Shown piece after piece: positions 17,934-26,711 of a DNA stretch of 64,000 nucleotides (positions are counted from its first letter, which is position 1; each line of letters starts with the position of its first letter). The notes under the pieces are model-generated. The model saw only the letters and a list, made by a program, of their open reading frames with translations, did no database searches and was not told where the DNA came from. A program made the translations under genes and the position numbers. The stretch is from positions 35,582 to 99,581 of the forward strand of contig JAKPQH010000055.1 of assembly GCA_029580855.1 (NCBI GenBank), in the 5' to 3' direction. Source of the DNA: a bacterium (lineage in GTDB: Bacteria; Methylomirabilota; Methylomirabilia; Methylomirabilales; 2-02-FULL-66-22).

Positions 17934-18240
17934 CCCGCACCCCTGAAAACCGGTGCGCCGAGGGACCTGGTCGCGGGAAAACGGTGTCGGCCGCGCGGCG
18001 AACCGCGCGGTGGAGGGCGAAGTTGAGCGCGGATCGGTGGGGCAGCGGACCGGCTGTCCGTTGCGGCCGGGTCTGGGTGAGCGGTCGTGTAAATTCCGAC
18101 GGCAAGGACACCGCCGGAATCGCTCCAGGCGATGTCTCGAACCCCGGTATCCCCCCGTCAGGCGAAGCCCTTGCAGGCCGAAGTGTGGATTCCGCCGGTC
18201 CGGCGGCGGCGTCGAGCGCCGAACGCGCCGGACACGCTAC
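17934..18240. other. Intergenic region, no feature seen
   Basis: About 300 bases between the small protein and the stop of the RRM gene. Several long frames cross it, but none has a ribosome site or recognisable protein. No clear terminator or RNA gene is visible. Confidence 0.4.
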
Positions 18241-18783
18241 TCACTCCTCTTCTTCGTTCTCCGCCGTGGCGCGCGCCCAGAACGGAACATCGTCTTCTTC
18301 ATGGCCGTCATTGAAGTCGTCCGTGTCCGCAGAGACGAACTGGCCCCTGACGCGCTCCTTCAGGGGCCCCTTGGGGGCTCGTTCGCTTTTCGGGCCGCGC
18401 CCTTTCGTCTTGCGCGCGCCCCGCGGAGGCGCATCCGGGCCAAAGACCCGTTTGGGCTGCGCGGGTCCCGTGGGGCTCGGCTCGCCCGACCAGCTTGGAC
18501 GGGCGGGCGCACTGGGTCTGGGGCCGGGCCCCTCCTCGCGGGGCCGGGCCTCGTTGATCACGAGCGGTCTGCCCTTGAACGGCTGCTGGTGGAAGCGGCG
18601 GATCGCCTCCTCGGCCTGGGCGGCTTCAGCGAACTCGACAAAGGCGAACCCTCTGGGTCTGCCGGTCTCACGATCGGTGGGAAGGCGCACGGACACCACC
18701 GTGCCGGCCGGCGACAGAAACTCCCGCACCTCCGCTTCCGTCACATCATAGGTGAGGTTCCCTACGAAAAGCCGAACCGACAT
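18241..18783 (-). CDS. RRM-domain RNA-binding protein
   Basis: 180 residues from MSVRLFVGNLTYDVT, with AAGGAGG before the ATG at 18783. The single RNA-recognition motif has RNP2 LFVGNL and RNP1 RGFAFVEF, then a long proline/arginine/lysine-rich linker (residues 85-150) and an acidic tail ending ENEEEE. Bacterial proteins of this type are RNA chaperones, often cold-induced. The unusually long tail distinguishes it from the 90-residue cyanobacterial Rbp type. A leader of almost 200 bases with a terminator-like hairpin suggests transcript-level control. Confidence 0.93.
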   Translation of the reverse strand: MSVRLFVGNLTYDVTEAEVREFLSPAGTVVSVRLPTDRETGRPRGFAFVEFAEAAQAEEAIRRFHQQPFKGRPLVINEARPREEGPGPRPSAPARPSWSGEPSPTGPAQPKRVFGPDAPPRGARKTKGRGPKSERAPKGPLKERVRGQFVSADTDDFNDGHEEDDVPFWARATAENEEEE

Positions 18784-18904
18784 CGATCCTCCTTTCACGA
18801 AAGATGTTGCGTGCCGGGGCTCGTCCTTAGCTCGACACCGACCCGTGCCGGCCGAACGGCGCCGGAGAACCACGAATTCCTCTCTCCCCGGCTGTCGCCC
18901 GCGA

Positions 18905-18935
18905 AACACAAAAGGACCCACGCCCTGGCGGGTCC
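18905..18935 (-). promoter_or_regulatory. Terminator-like hairpin in the leader of the RRM gene
   Basis: On the minus strand GGACCC (18935-18930) and GGGTCC (18919-18914) enclose a short GC-rich loop, and CTTTTGTGTTT-like sequence follows. It lies about 45 bases after the predicted transcription start and 130 bases before the ATG, so it can act as an attenuator or as an autoregulatory site for the RNA-binding product. Confidence 0.5.
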
Positions 18936-18986
18936 CTCGCAGCGCCCTCCCGAAAAAGCATCCGCAACGGTTATCGAACGGACAAA

Positions 18987-19015
18987 ACTATCCCAGAGTT
19001 GGTTTTCCCTGTCAA
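18987..19015 (-). promoter_or_regulatory. Sigma-70 promoter for the RRM gene
   Basis: Minus strand: TTGACA (19015-19010), 17-base spacer, GATAGT (18992-18987). Start expected near 18980, giving a leader of about 197 bases. The same TTGACA-17-GATAGT pair precedes the nucleotidyltransferase gene at 32825-32853. Confidence 0.68.
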
Positions 19016-19327
19016 TCGCTTTCACCGAGCCCACGGGTCGGCCAGAGCCATCGCGCGCTTTAGGTTCCAATATGGAACCGCAGACCACGCCCATGAACCT
19101 TCGTCTTGCGATCCTCACCGACACAGAACAGCGCGGTGCGCGATGGCTCACGGGCCGGGTAGAATTCTAGACGGAAAGCGTCGCTTCGGCCGACCCAGGC
19201 GACATGGGCTTGCGCAACCGGCACAGATAGGCTACGCTTCCCCCGTTCTTGATCGGGGGCCTCTCGTCGCGAGAAGCCGGACCGGTTCACGCGCGGGAGG
19301 CTTTCTCATGTACCGGAACCGCCAGCC

Positions 19328-20290
19328 ATGATCGCAGAAGTTTTTCCCGACATCTACCGGATCGAGGTCCCCCTCCCCAGAAACCCTTTGAGGGCCATCA
19401 ATTCTTATGTGGTCCGCGGTCCGGACCGATGGCTGATGATCGATACCGGGATGAACCGGCCTGAAAGCCTCGAGGCCGTGCGGGCCGGGATCAGGGAGCT
19501 TGCCGTCGACCTCGACCGCACGGATTTCTTTATCACGCACGGTCACTCCGATCACGTGGGCCTCGTCTCGGAACTCCAGATCGGGTCGTCCCATGTCTTC
19601 CTCCACGCGGCGGATGCGGCCGTCGTCCTCGACCCTCACCTCTGGTCCAACCTGGCGAGGTCCGCGCATAGCCACGGCTTTCCCGACGCCGACACCGCCG
19701 TGGGAAAACATCCCGGGAAGAAATACCTCTTCGAGGGGCGGCCGAATTTCAGTTGCCTCCGGGAGGGGGACGCGGTTTCCGTCGGGCGGTACCGCTTCCG
19801 CTGCGTCGAGACGCCGGGCCATACCCCCGGACATCTGTGCCTGTACGAGCCGAAGGCGAAGATCTTTTTTTCCGGAGACCACATCCTCGACAGCATCACC
19901 CCCAACATCTCCGGCTGGGCCCAGGAGAACGAAGACCCGCTCGGAGACTTCCTGGCCAGCCTGGACAGGGTGGCCGCCTACGACATCCGGCTTGTTCTGC
20001 CCGGCCACCGGAATCCCATCCCGGACCATCGGCGGAGGATTGAGGAACTGAAGGCCCACCACCGCGTCCGCACCCGGGAAGTTGTGGGTATCCTGAGGCG
20101 TGGCGCGCAGACCGCCTACCGGGTCGCGGCGCAAATGCAGTGGGATTTGAGCTATTCGCGCTGGGAGGACTTCCCCGTCCCGCAGCAGTGGTTTGCCACC
20201 GGCGAGGCGCTGGCGCACCTGTTGTACCTGGAAAAAAGGGGAGAGATCGTCAGGACGTGGAGCGACGGAAAGGCGTCGTTCTCGATATAG
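19328..20290 (+). CDS. MBL-fold metallo-hydrolase
   Basis: 320 residues. THGHSDHVG provides the first metal-binding motif, ETPGHTPGHLCLY and FFSGDHILD the next ligands, and LVLPGHRNPI the last histidine. A C-terminal winged-helix-like extension (residues 250-320, ending with the segment WFATGEALAHLLYLEKRGEI) places it with the long glyoxalase II/lactamase-B2-like hydrolases. The substrate is probably a thioester or similar compound. Between the RRM promoter and this gene (19016-19327) I see no other gene. Confidence 0.92.
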   Translation: MIAEVFPDIYRIEVPLPRNPLRAINSYVVRGPDRWLMIDTGMNRPESLEAVRAGIRELAVDLDRTDFFITHGHSDHVGLVSELQIGSSHVFLHAADAAVVLDPHLWSNLARSAHSHGFPDADTAVGKHPGKKYLFEGRPNFSCLREGDAVSVGRYRFRCVETPGHTPGHLCLYEPKAKIFFSGDHILDSITPNISGWAQENEDPLGDFLASLDRVAAYDIRLVLPGHRNPIPDHRRRIEELKAHHRVRTREVVGILRRGAQTAYRVAAQMQWDLSYSRWEDFPVPQQWFATGEALAHLLYLEKRGEIVRTWSDGKASFSI

Positions 20291-20361
20291 CCGCGTCGTG
20301 CCCGTCGGGACGCGCTTCTCGGCTCCCCGCCGCCACTTGGTTCCTCCGGCCCGCCGGCGCG

Positions 20362-20925
20362 TCACTTCGTCAAGGCGCGCCCTGCGTCCCACGCCTTGCC
20401 GGCCTGACCGCCGATCTTCCAGTACACGTTGTCGGGCATCGTAAGGGTGAAGGGCGCCATCTTGGCGATATCCGGGGCGCCTCTTGTCAGGCAGGTTTCC
20501 TCCGCGTAGGCCTCCGCAATTTCTCCGATAAAGAGATCGTTGGATGGCAGCTCGACGATGTTGACGAGCGTGCAGGAGAACGCCAGCGGACATTCCTGGA
20601 TCATGGGGGCGTGCTGCAGGTCGCCATGGAAGAGCGTGAAGATCCGGGACTTGTCCCTATCCCGCCCCGAGACCAGGCCGCAGTAATCGGTCTGCGGGAG
20701 CAGATCAAGGCTGGGGAAGTTCACGCTGAACTCTTTGTGCTCGCGGATTCCCATGCTCGTGAAGTGGTCCTTGCTCAGCGAGATCGCCACCATCGGCGGC
20801 TGGTAGTTCACGCGCGTGATCCAGCCGATGGCCAGGAAGTTCGGCTTCCCGCCCGTCATCGCGCCCGCCAGCACCACGGGCATCGGGTAGATGGAGACGT
20901 TGCGATCGATTTTTGTTTTCGCCAT
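20362..20925 (-). CDS. Flavin reductase family protein (FMN-binding split barrel)
   Basis: 187 residues from MAKTKIDRNV; GGGGAGG lies six bases upstream of the ATG at 20925. The pattern PMPVVLAGAMTGGKPNFLAIGW, PPMVAISL and HTSM-like HFTSMGIREHKEFSVNFPS is that of the FMN-binding split-barrel fold. Members reduce flavin for a partner monooxygenase or act on their own. No partner oxygenase is next to it. Confidence 0.9.
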   Translation of the reverse strand: MAKTKIDRNVSIYPMPVVLAGAMTGGKPNFLAIGWITRVNYQPPMVAISLSKDHFTSMGIREHKEFSVNFPSLDLLPQTDYCGLVSGRDRDKSRIFTLFHGDLQHAPMIQECPLAFSCTLVNIVELPSNDLFIGEIAEAYAEETCLTRGAPDIAKMAPFTLTMPDNVYWKIGGQAGKAWDAGRALTK

Positions 20926-20967
20926 GACCAACCTCCCCAGGGCGCAAGGACGTGCCCGGTGCGCCGC

Positions 20968-22956
20968 CTATTTGCCGGTCAATCCCTTGAAGAGGCTCTT
21001 GATGCCGTCGTCCTTGGGCTTGGGCAACCCCTCGGGAATCTTGAGCGGACTCGGGATCCCGGGGAGCACGCCTTCCCTCAACCCCTTGCCCAGCATCCCT
21101 TTGAGGTCCGGCTGAAAACTCGGCGCGCTGAACGTCCCCTTGACGAGGACCGGAACCATGATCCCGCCGCGCTCCTTGACATCGCCCTGACCTTTCAGGG
21201 TCCCGACGACCTTGGGCTCCACCCGAAGATCGAGCGACTCATCGACAAGATTCGCTTTCCCTGCGGCCAGGACCCGGAGCAGCGGCGAGGCCAGGCTCGT
21301 CCCCGGCGTGTTGACGACGCCGTCGGTGATCGTAAACGGCGCGTTGAGCTCCGAGAAGTCGGTACGCGGCTTCTCGGCGCTTGGCTGGGTCGATCCGAAC
21401 GCGGATGTCACGTTCCGGACCATCCCTGCCAGGTCGATCCCCTTGATGGCGCCATTCGAAAAGACGGCGTGCCCCTTGCCGTTCAGGCTCCGCTTGATCC
21501 GATCCGGGGTATCGCCGGCCGTACTGATGGCGGCCTCGACGTTCACCGTCCCCTCCAGAAAATCTTTCTTCAGATAGTCCTGGAGCAACGGTCCCGCCTG
21601 GACACTCTTGACCTGGAGGGCGAGGTTGCCCCTGGGGACATCCTGGCGCGCATCCAGAGCCGCATTGGCCGCGAGGGTCCCCTGGTAGAGGTTCGCCAGG
21701 AGCGGATCAATCCGAATGAGGCCGTTGTGCGCCGTCGTCTTGAGATCGATGTCCTGAATCTTCACCCCCCTGGCCGTCAGCGCGCCCACGTGGGCCTTGC
21801 CGTCCAGCACCAGCGTGCGCAGGGGAAGATAGTCTGTTTTCCCCGGCGCGGCCGGCTGGTCTTGCTTGGCGTCCGTGGCGCCCTTCTCCGGAGGCGGCGG
21901 CAGATAGCGGTCCAGGTTGATCTTGTCCAGGTTCAGGTCGAAGCTCAGGTCCGGTTTGGCAAAGTCCTTGGCCGTCGCCGAAAATGCCAGCTTCGACTCG
22001 TCGAGGTCGAGGACACCGTCGGACAGCCGCACCTGCTGCGTGCTCCCTTGGATCTTGCTTCTGACGCCAACGCGATTCAAGGCGTCGGGATCGGCCGTCG
22101 CCACCGGGAACGGCGCCTTGAGGGACGCGAAGACCTTTCGAGGCGAAAACGGATCCACCGCAAGCGCCAGTTCGAATTGCGGACCGGTCATCGCATCCTG
22201 GACCTGTCCCTTGAGATTCACGCTGACTTCGTTGAATGCCTTGACCGAGATGTCTACGGGGATCTTCCCTTTTCCCGGTTCCGGGCCCACGGGCCCGATT
22301 TGACCCTCGACGGATACTGGCATCGCTTCCATGACCGCGGAAAACGCGAGACGGATGGGGCGATCCAAAGACACGTCCTTCAGTTCGAGGTTCAAGTCGG
22401 TGACCTCGCGCCGTGCGCCGGACGACTGGTCGACGTAGACGACGGAGCCGTTTCGTACGGCGAACTCGCCGACGGCGAGGCTCTTCAAGGGAAGACCGCG
22501 CATCGGCTCTTTCGACGCAGGCGGCGGACCGGCTTGCGGAGCGGTCTTCTCCTGCGGAGCGCCCCACCCCTCCCAGTTCCCGTGACCGGCCTTGTTTTTT
22601 TCGAGGACGATCTTCGGCCCATCGATCACGAAGCGCTGCACCTGAATATCCTTCGACAGCAAGGGCAGGAGCTTCAGGCGAACGTCGAAGGACTTCACGG
22701 AGAGAAAATCCTTTTCCGCGTACCCGGGCGGCGATCCCAGGTGCAGATCCGACAGGGCCACCCCCGCCCAGGGAAAGAGGGACAGCTTGAGCGGGCCCTT
22801 GATGGCGAAGGGGCGCCCGACGGCGCTGGACACCTGTTTCTCGATCTCGGGCTTGTACTTGTCCACATCGACGAAAAGGGGGATGAGAAGCAGTGCGGCA
22901 ATCAGCAGCACCACGAGGCTTCCCCCGACGATCAGAAGCCACTTCAGGGCCTTCAT
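20968..22956 (-). CDS. AsmA-family protein
   Basis: 662 residues. An N-terminal membrane anchor (WLLIVGGSLVVLLIAALLLIPLFV) leads into DVDKYKPEIEKQVSSAVGRP, the standard AsmA opening. A long beta-rich body has a proline- and lysine-rich interruption near 190. The C-terminal AsmA region has LSLNGKGHAVFSNGAIKGIDL-like sequence (residues 505-525, SLNGKGHAVFSNGAIKGID). AsmA-like proteins bridge the periplasm and are thought to carry phospholipid toward the outer membrane, which implies a two-membrane cell. It follows the AhpD-like gene by 42 bases. Confidence 0.92.
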   Translation of the reverse strand: MKALKWLLIVGGSLVVLLIAALLLIPLFVDVDKYKPEIEKQVSSAVGRPFAIKGPLKLSLFPWAGVALSDLHLGSPPGYAEKDFLSVKSFDVRLKLLPLLSKDIQVQRFVIDGPKIVLEKNKAGHGNWEGWGAPQEKTAPQAGPPPASKEPMRGLPLKSLAVGEFAVRNGSVVYVDQSSGARREVTDLNLELKDVSLDRPIRLAFSAVMEAMPVSVEGQIGPVGPEPGKGKIPVDISVKAFNEVSVNLKGQVQDAMTGPQFELALAVDPFSPRKVFASLKAPFPVATADPDALNRVGVRSKIQGSTQQVRLSDGVLDLDESKLAFSATAKDFAKPDLSFDLNLDKINLDRYLPPPPEKGATDAKQDQPAAPGKTDYLPLRTLVLDGKAHVGALTARGVKIQDIDLKTTAHNGLIRIDPLLANLYQGTLAANAALDARQDVPRGNLALQVKSVQAGPLLQDYLKKDFLEGTVNVEAAISTAGDTPDRIKRSLNGKGHAVFSNGAIKGIDLAGMVRNVTSAFGSTQPSAEKPRTDFSELNAPFTITDGVVNTPGTSLASPLLRVLAAGKANLVDESLDLRVEPKVVGTLKGQGDVKERGGIMVPVLVKGTFSAPSFQPDLKGMLGKGLREGVLPGIPSPLKIPEGLPKPKDDGIKSLFKGLTGK

Positions 22957-22998
22957 GATTCGACTCCTCTCGTGTTCGCAGGAGACTCGACCGCCTGA

Positions 22999-23283
22999 TC
23001 AGCCCGCCTTTTCGCGGTCGGTTTTGCCCAGCTCGGCTTTGGCCCGGAGGTTGGACGACTGGATGATCCCCGCATCCACGGCCGCAATGACGTCCACCGC
23101 GCAGTCGAGATCGTGGTCGGAAATCCCGGCTTTCCTCGCGTCCGCAAGGCGTCGCTCCACTCAGTACTGGCAGCCCCGGGCCAAGGCCACGGCCAGCCCC
23201 ATGAACATTTTTTCCCGCTCGCTCAGATTGGCGACCGCGTGGGCGTCTCGGTAGAACTTTCTGAAATCCGCCCGTTCGTTCAT
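22999..23283 (-). CDS. AhpD-like (CMD family) probable selenoprotein with in-frame TGA
   Basis: The gene starts at MNERADFRKFYRDAHAVANL (GGAG six bases upstream) and reads LSEREKMFMGLAVALARGCQY, then TGA at 23163-23161, then continues in the same frame with VERRLADARKAGISDHDLD and AVDVIAAVDAGIIQSSNL to a TGA at 22999-23001. Both halves match the carboxymuconolactone decarboxylase/AhpD family, and the TGA sits on the second cysteine of the CxxC redox pair, giving C38-x-x-U41. A hairpin suitable as a bacterial SECIS follows. AhpD-like CxxU selenoproteins are a known family. A nonsense mutation is the alternative. It is too interrupted for ordinary gene finders. Confidence 0.75.
23134..23149 (-). 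promoter_or_regulatory. Candidate bacterial SECIS hairpin
   Basis: Immediately 3' of the in-frame TGA, CCTTGC pairs with GCGAGG (six pairs, one G-U) around the loop GGAC. The first loop base is G and lies 18 bases after the TGA, within the range described for bacterial SECIS elements. It is inside the coding sequence, as required for SelB-dependent recoding. Confidence 0.5.
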
Positions 23284-23331
23284 CGCGCGCTCCGCTTCGG
23301 GTTTGTGCATCCCGTCACGCATCCTTTCGGT

Positions 23332-24471
23332 TCAGTCGCACACCGCGGCCACGACGGCGTTGGAGAAGAGCGCGCGGCGCGGCACCGGACCGTCCACCCA
23401 ACCGCTCTCGGCCAACCGTGTGCCGATCATCACACAGACCAGCTCCAGGGCGGGGTCCACCCACAGCATGGCGCCCGACGAGCCCGTATGCCCGAACGTG
23501 GCGGGGGAGGTCAGCGCGCCGGCGTTGTGCGGCGCTTTTTGGCCCTTGACATCCCAGCCGATCCCCCAGCTCGCCGTGCGCCAGCGGGCCACTCCCGACG
23601 TGTCCCGAATCGATTCGCTCAACTGGTTCCGGGTCATCTCGCGAGCGGTCGCCGGTCCGACGATGCGACGGCCCTGGTAATTGCCGCCTTGGAGAAACGC
23701 CTGGGCATAGACCGCCAGGTCCTCCGGCGTGCTGTAGAGTCCGCCCCATGGGATTCCCAGCCGCCGGAAGTACGCCGAGTTGTACCGTTCGTGGTCCGTG
23801 GGCAGCTCGCCCGGAAGCCAGACCCGGGCGATCCGGGCCCAGACCGACTCGGGCGGCCGGAGGTAGCTGTCGCGCATCCCCAAGGGGGCCAGGATCTCCT
23901 CCGCCACAAACTCGTGGTAGCCGCGACCGGTGACCCGGGAAATGATCTCCCCGGCCAGCCCAAAACCGTGGTTGCTGTAAGACCATTGCTGGCCCGGCGG
24001 GAAGAGCAGTCGGCCGCGGCAGTAGGAACGGACGAACGCGTCCAGGCCCCGCTGCTGCCGGCGTATCTCCTCGTCGTCCTCCGCGTACTCGGGCAGGCCG
24101 GAGGTGTGCGTGAGAAAGTGGCGGAGGGTGATGTTCTCCTTGCCCGGCCCGGCGAATTCCGCGAGGAGCCCCCGTACCGGCTCATCGATCGACAGCATGC
24201 CGCGCTCCACCAGCTGCATGATCGCCGTGGCCGTGATCGGCTTTGTCACCGAGGCGACGGCGAAGAGGGTGTCGGGCCCTATCGGACGCCGCTCGGGCGT
24301 GCGGACCGCGTCGCCGAACCAGCGCCGGCCGACGACCACCCCCCGTCGGGCGATCAGCGCCGTGGCGCCCGGCAGCGTGCCGTCCTCGACCCATCCGCGC
24401 AAGAGGTCGAATGCGCGCTCCAGTCTCCCGGGATCCATTCCCACGTCTTCCGGTTTTCCACTGGGGAGCAT
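23332..24471 (-). CDS. Serine beta-lactamase-like hydrolase (class C fold)
   Basis: 379 residues from MLPSGKPEDVGMDPGRLER, with GAGGAGGG before the ATG at 24471. The active-site motifs of the penicillin-binding/beta-lactamase fold are S74-V-T-K77, Y165-S-N167 and a C-terminal FGHTGSSG. No signal peptide is seen, so this is more likely a cytoplasmic esterase or peptidase of the EstB/PF00144 type than a true beta-lactamase. It precedes the AhpD-like gene on the same strand by 48 bases. Confidence 0.9.
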   Translation of the reverse strand: MLPSGKPEDVGMDPGRLERAFDLLRGWVEDGTLPGATALIARRGVVVGRRWFGDAVRTPERRPIGPDTLFAVASVTKPITATAIMQLVERGMLSIDEPVRGLLAEFAGPGKENITLRHFLTHTSGLPEYAEDDEEIRRQQRGLDAFVRSYCRGRLLFPPGQQWSYSNHGFGLAGEIISRVTGRGYHEFVAEEILAPLGMRDSYLRPPESVWARIARVWLPGELPTDHERYNSAYFRRLGIPWGGLYSTPEDLAVYAQAFLQGGNYQGRRIVGPATAREMTRNQLSESIRDTSGVARWRTASWGIGWDVKGQKAPHNAGALTSPATFGHTGSSGAMLWVDPALELVCVMIGTRLAESGWVDGPVPRRALFSNAVVAAVCD

Positions 24472-24491
24472 GTGTCCCTCCTCGTAGACAC

Positions 24492-25244
24492 TCAGAGGAC
24501 CAGCTCGCGGGTAACGCCGCGCACGTCCATCTCGAAATCCAGACCGACCACGGGCGGACGCGCGAAGTGCCACGTGAGGCCGTGCGCCGCCGCGCCGCGT
24601 CGGACCATCTCTTCCGCCAGGATCGGGTGCACGTCGTGTACCGTGTAGAGCTGCGTCCCGGAGACCTGTGGCCAGCCGAAGCCGAGCGCCGTCATGCGCC
24701 GCTCCATCTCGCCCAGGACGTACCGGGCCTTTTCCCGCAGACCATCCGCCGACGTGTCGCCGGGACGAACGATGCGGTCCCGGTAGCTGTCTCCACCCTC
24801 TTGCACCTCGCCGCTGCCGGCGATGTGAAACGTCGGACCGGCGCCCGGCCGCGCTGGAACCGTGTAGGAAAACGCGTAGACGCTCGGCGTCGCCGGAGGA
24901 TCGATTTCCGGACAGACATTCGAGCGCGCCACGGGATTCCTGCCGTCGCGATAGATGCCCCACCGTTCCAGGGGTTCGACGTATGCGCGGTTGAACGTCA
25001 CGAAGCCCTCATCCGTGAAGGGAGCCGGTGAACGCAGCTCACACGCGCACAGCGCGGCAGGCGGCCGCGCGACATCGGCGAGGTGCGCCGCGATCGCGCG
25101 GAACCCGTCCGCCAACGGCACAAGGCGCCGGAACCGCGCCCGCCGGATCTCGAAGCCCGGCTCGGCCGCCACGCCGGCCGAGTACTGAAACACCCCTTCC
25201 ACGTACCGGTAACCGCCCGCGCCAAACGTGATGACCCGGCTCAT
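24492..25244 (-). CDS. RidA/CnbZ-like protein (2-aminomuconate deaminase-like)
   Basis: 250 residues beginning MSRVITFGAGGYRYVEGVFQ; YSAGVAAEPGFEIRRARF and ACELRSPAPFTDEGFVTFN are segments I associate with proteins annotated as 2-amino-5-chloromuconate deaminase (CnbZ), a RidA-fold relative. The second half also looks RidA-like (GTQLYTVHDVHPILAEEMVRRG). Family knowledge suggests imine or enamine deamination. The function is uncertain. It lies between the serine hydrolase and the MmgE/PrpD gene, and could belong to a small catabolic operon. Confidence 0.75.
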   Translation of the reverse strand: MSRVITFGAGGYRYVEGVFQYSAGVAAEPGFEIRRARFRRLVPLADGFRAIAAHLADVARPPAALCACELRSPAPFTDEGFVTFNRAYVEPLERWGIYRDGRNPVARSNVCPEIDPPATPSVYAFSYTVPARPGAGPTFHIAGSGEVQEGGDSYRDRIVRPGDTSADGLREKARYVLGEMERRMTALGFGWPQVSGTQLYTVHDVHPILAEEMVRRGAAAHGLTWHFARPPVVGLDFEMDVRGVTRELVL

Positions 25245-25301
25245 GCGGTGCTCCTCCGTGCGCGAACGCCGTCCCCGTGCAGGTCGCGGGGCCCGGCGGC
25301 G

Positions 25302-26711
25302 TCAGATGGGTGCGGCTTCCGCCAGCGCGCGTCCGAGCGTCTGCACGTCGTCCAGGTCCTCCAGGGTCGCGAGCGTGTCGACCAGGCTTTGAGTCACGCG
25401 CGGACCGTACGCCGGCTCGACCAGGGCCCGGAACTTGTCGGCGATATCCTGCGGTGCCAGCGGGTCCTCCGGCCAGCCGCGGGCCACGTCCCGCTCGGCA
25501 ACCAGACACCGCCCGTCGGCGAGGGCGATCTCGACGTGGACGGGGCGGCGGTCCTCCCGGGCCGCATGCCGCGCATCGAGCGCCGGGTCCAGCAGGATTG
25601 TCGTGCGCGAAGCCACCCGCCGCACCGCCTCATCCGCCAGGGCCTCCGCCGTGAAATCGGTGAGCAGCGCGTGCCCCCTGGCCAGCGCCAGCGCGGCACA
25701 GAAGGGCAGGCTGGACTTGGCCGCGGTGAGCGTCCGCGGGTTCGATTCGTCGAGATCCGCCGCAAAGCGATGCGTTCGGACGGTCAGCCGCTCGACGGCG
25801 TCGAGCGGGATCGGCGTGTCCGAGGTAAGGCTCAGCACCGCGTCGATCATGGTATGGGCGAAACTGCAGGCCGAGTGCCGCTTGACGTAGGCCGTGGGCA
25901 GGAGCCAGACGCGCCCCAGATCGGCCGTCATCCCCGCCAGGTCGGCGCGATCCGCGACGGCGCGCGCGAAGCCCAGCTTCCCCTCGAAAAGCCGGCGCGG
26001 CCCGCCGATCCCGCCCGCCGACAGCTGTGCCGCCATCGTTCCCACCATCGCCGGCCACCCGCAGTACAGATCCTTGACCCCGGCGCCTTCGCTGAACGCC
26101 TGGAACGTGGCGGCAGGGGCCAGACAGCAGTTGCCCACGGCGCCCGCCGCACCCTCCTCGTCCAACCCGAGAACGGCCGCGGCGGCCGCGACGGCGCCGA
26201 ACGCCCCGAAAAGCCCCGGCCCATGGTAGCCGCGGTCGTACATGGCAGAACCCGCCATGGCGCGACCCGTACGGATCAGGACTTCGTAACCGGCAACAAT
26301 TGCCGTCAGGAGGTCTCGGCCGCTTGCGCCCCGGCGCTCGGCAAGCGCGAAGGCCGCGGGAATCACGGTGGCACCGGGATGAACATGCCCCAGGATATGG
26401 CCGTCGTCCAACTCCAGGTGGTGCCCGACCGAGCCGTTGGCGAGGGCAGCAAGCGCGGCAGGGGCCTTGAAGCCGCAGCCCCACACGCCCGCCTCGGCCA
26501 CACCGCCGTGCGCCCGCACGAAGTCGACGATGGCCCGTACCGGCGCCTCCCGGGCTCCGGCCAGCGTGACGCCCACGAAATCCAGCAGGCAGAGTTTGGC
26601 GCGCGCGACGACCGCCCGGGGCAGGTCGCTCGGCCGGAGATTTACGGCGTAGCGGGCCAGGGTCTCCGCGATGGACCTGTCGGCGGCATGGAATGGTCGG
26701 TCCGTTGCCAT
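25302..26711 (-). CDS. MmgE/PrpD family protein
   Basis: 469 residues from the ATG at 26711 (a TTG at 26723 is also in frame). The family pattern is clear: LLDFVGVTLAGAREAPVRAI, the NGSVGHHLELDDGH motif, HPGATVIPAAFALAE, and KRHSACSFAHTMIDA in the middle. PrpD and MmgE are 2-methylcitrate dehydratases, but many members (immune-responsive gene 1, iminodisuccinate epimerase) use other carboxylates. No methylcitrate synthase is nearby, so I do not assign the substrate. Confidence 0.92.
   Translation of the reverse strand: MATDRPFHAADRSIAETLARYAVNLRPSDLPRAVVARAKLCLLDFVGVTLAGAREAPVRAIVDFVRAHGGVAEAGVWGCGFKAPAALAALANGSVGHHLELDDGHILGHVHPGATVIPAAFALAERRGASGRDLLTAIVAGYEVLIRTGRAMAGSAMYDRGYHGPGLFGAFGAVAAAAAVLGLDEEGAAGAVGNCCLAPAATFQAFSEGAGVKDLYCGWPAMVGTMAAQLSAGGIGGPRRLFEGKLGFARAVADRADLAGMTADLGRVWLLPTAYVKRHSACSFAHTMIDAVLSLTSDTPIPLDAVERLTVRTHRFAADLDESNPRTLTAAKSSLPFCAALALARGHALLTDFTAEALADEAVRRVASRTTILLDPALDARHAAREDRRPVHVEIALADGRCLVAERDVARGWPEDPLAPQDIADKFRALVEPAYGPRVTQSLVDTLATLEDLDDVQTLGRALAEAAPI

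Noticed and set aside
20140..22998. A 952-codon plus-strand open frame
   Set aside because: It is the antisense shadow of the AsmA gene; its composition is rich in R, H, D and G, without motifs, signal peptide or ribosome site.
22999..23283. Frameshift as the explanation of the split AhpD-like gene
   Set aside because: Both halves are in the same frame and only one codon is affected, so a frameshift is not needed; a nonsense mutation remains the only rival to selenocysteine.
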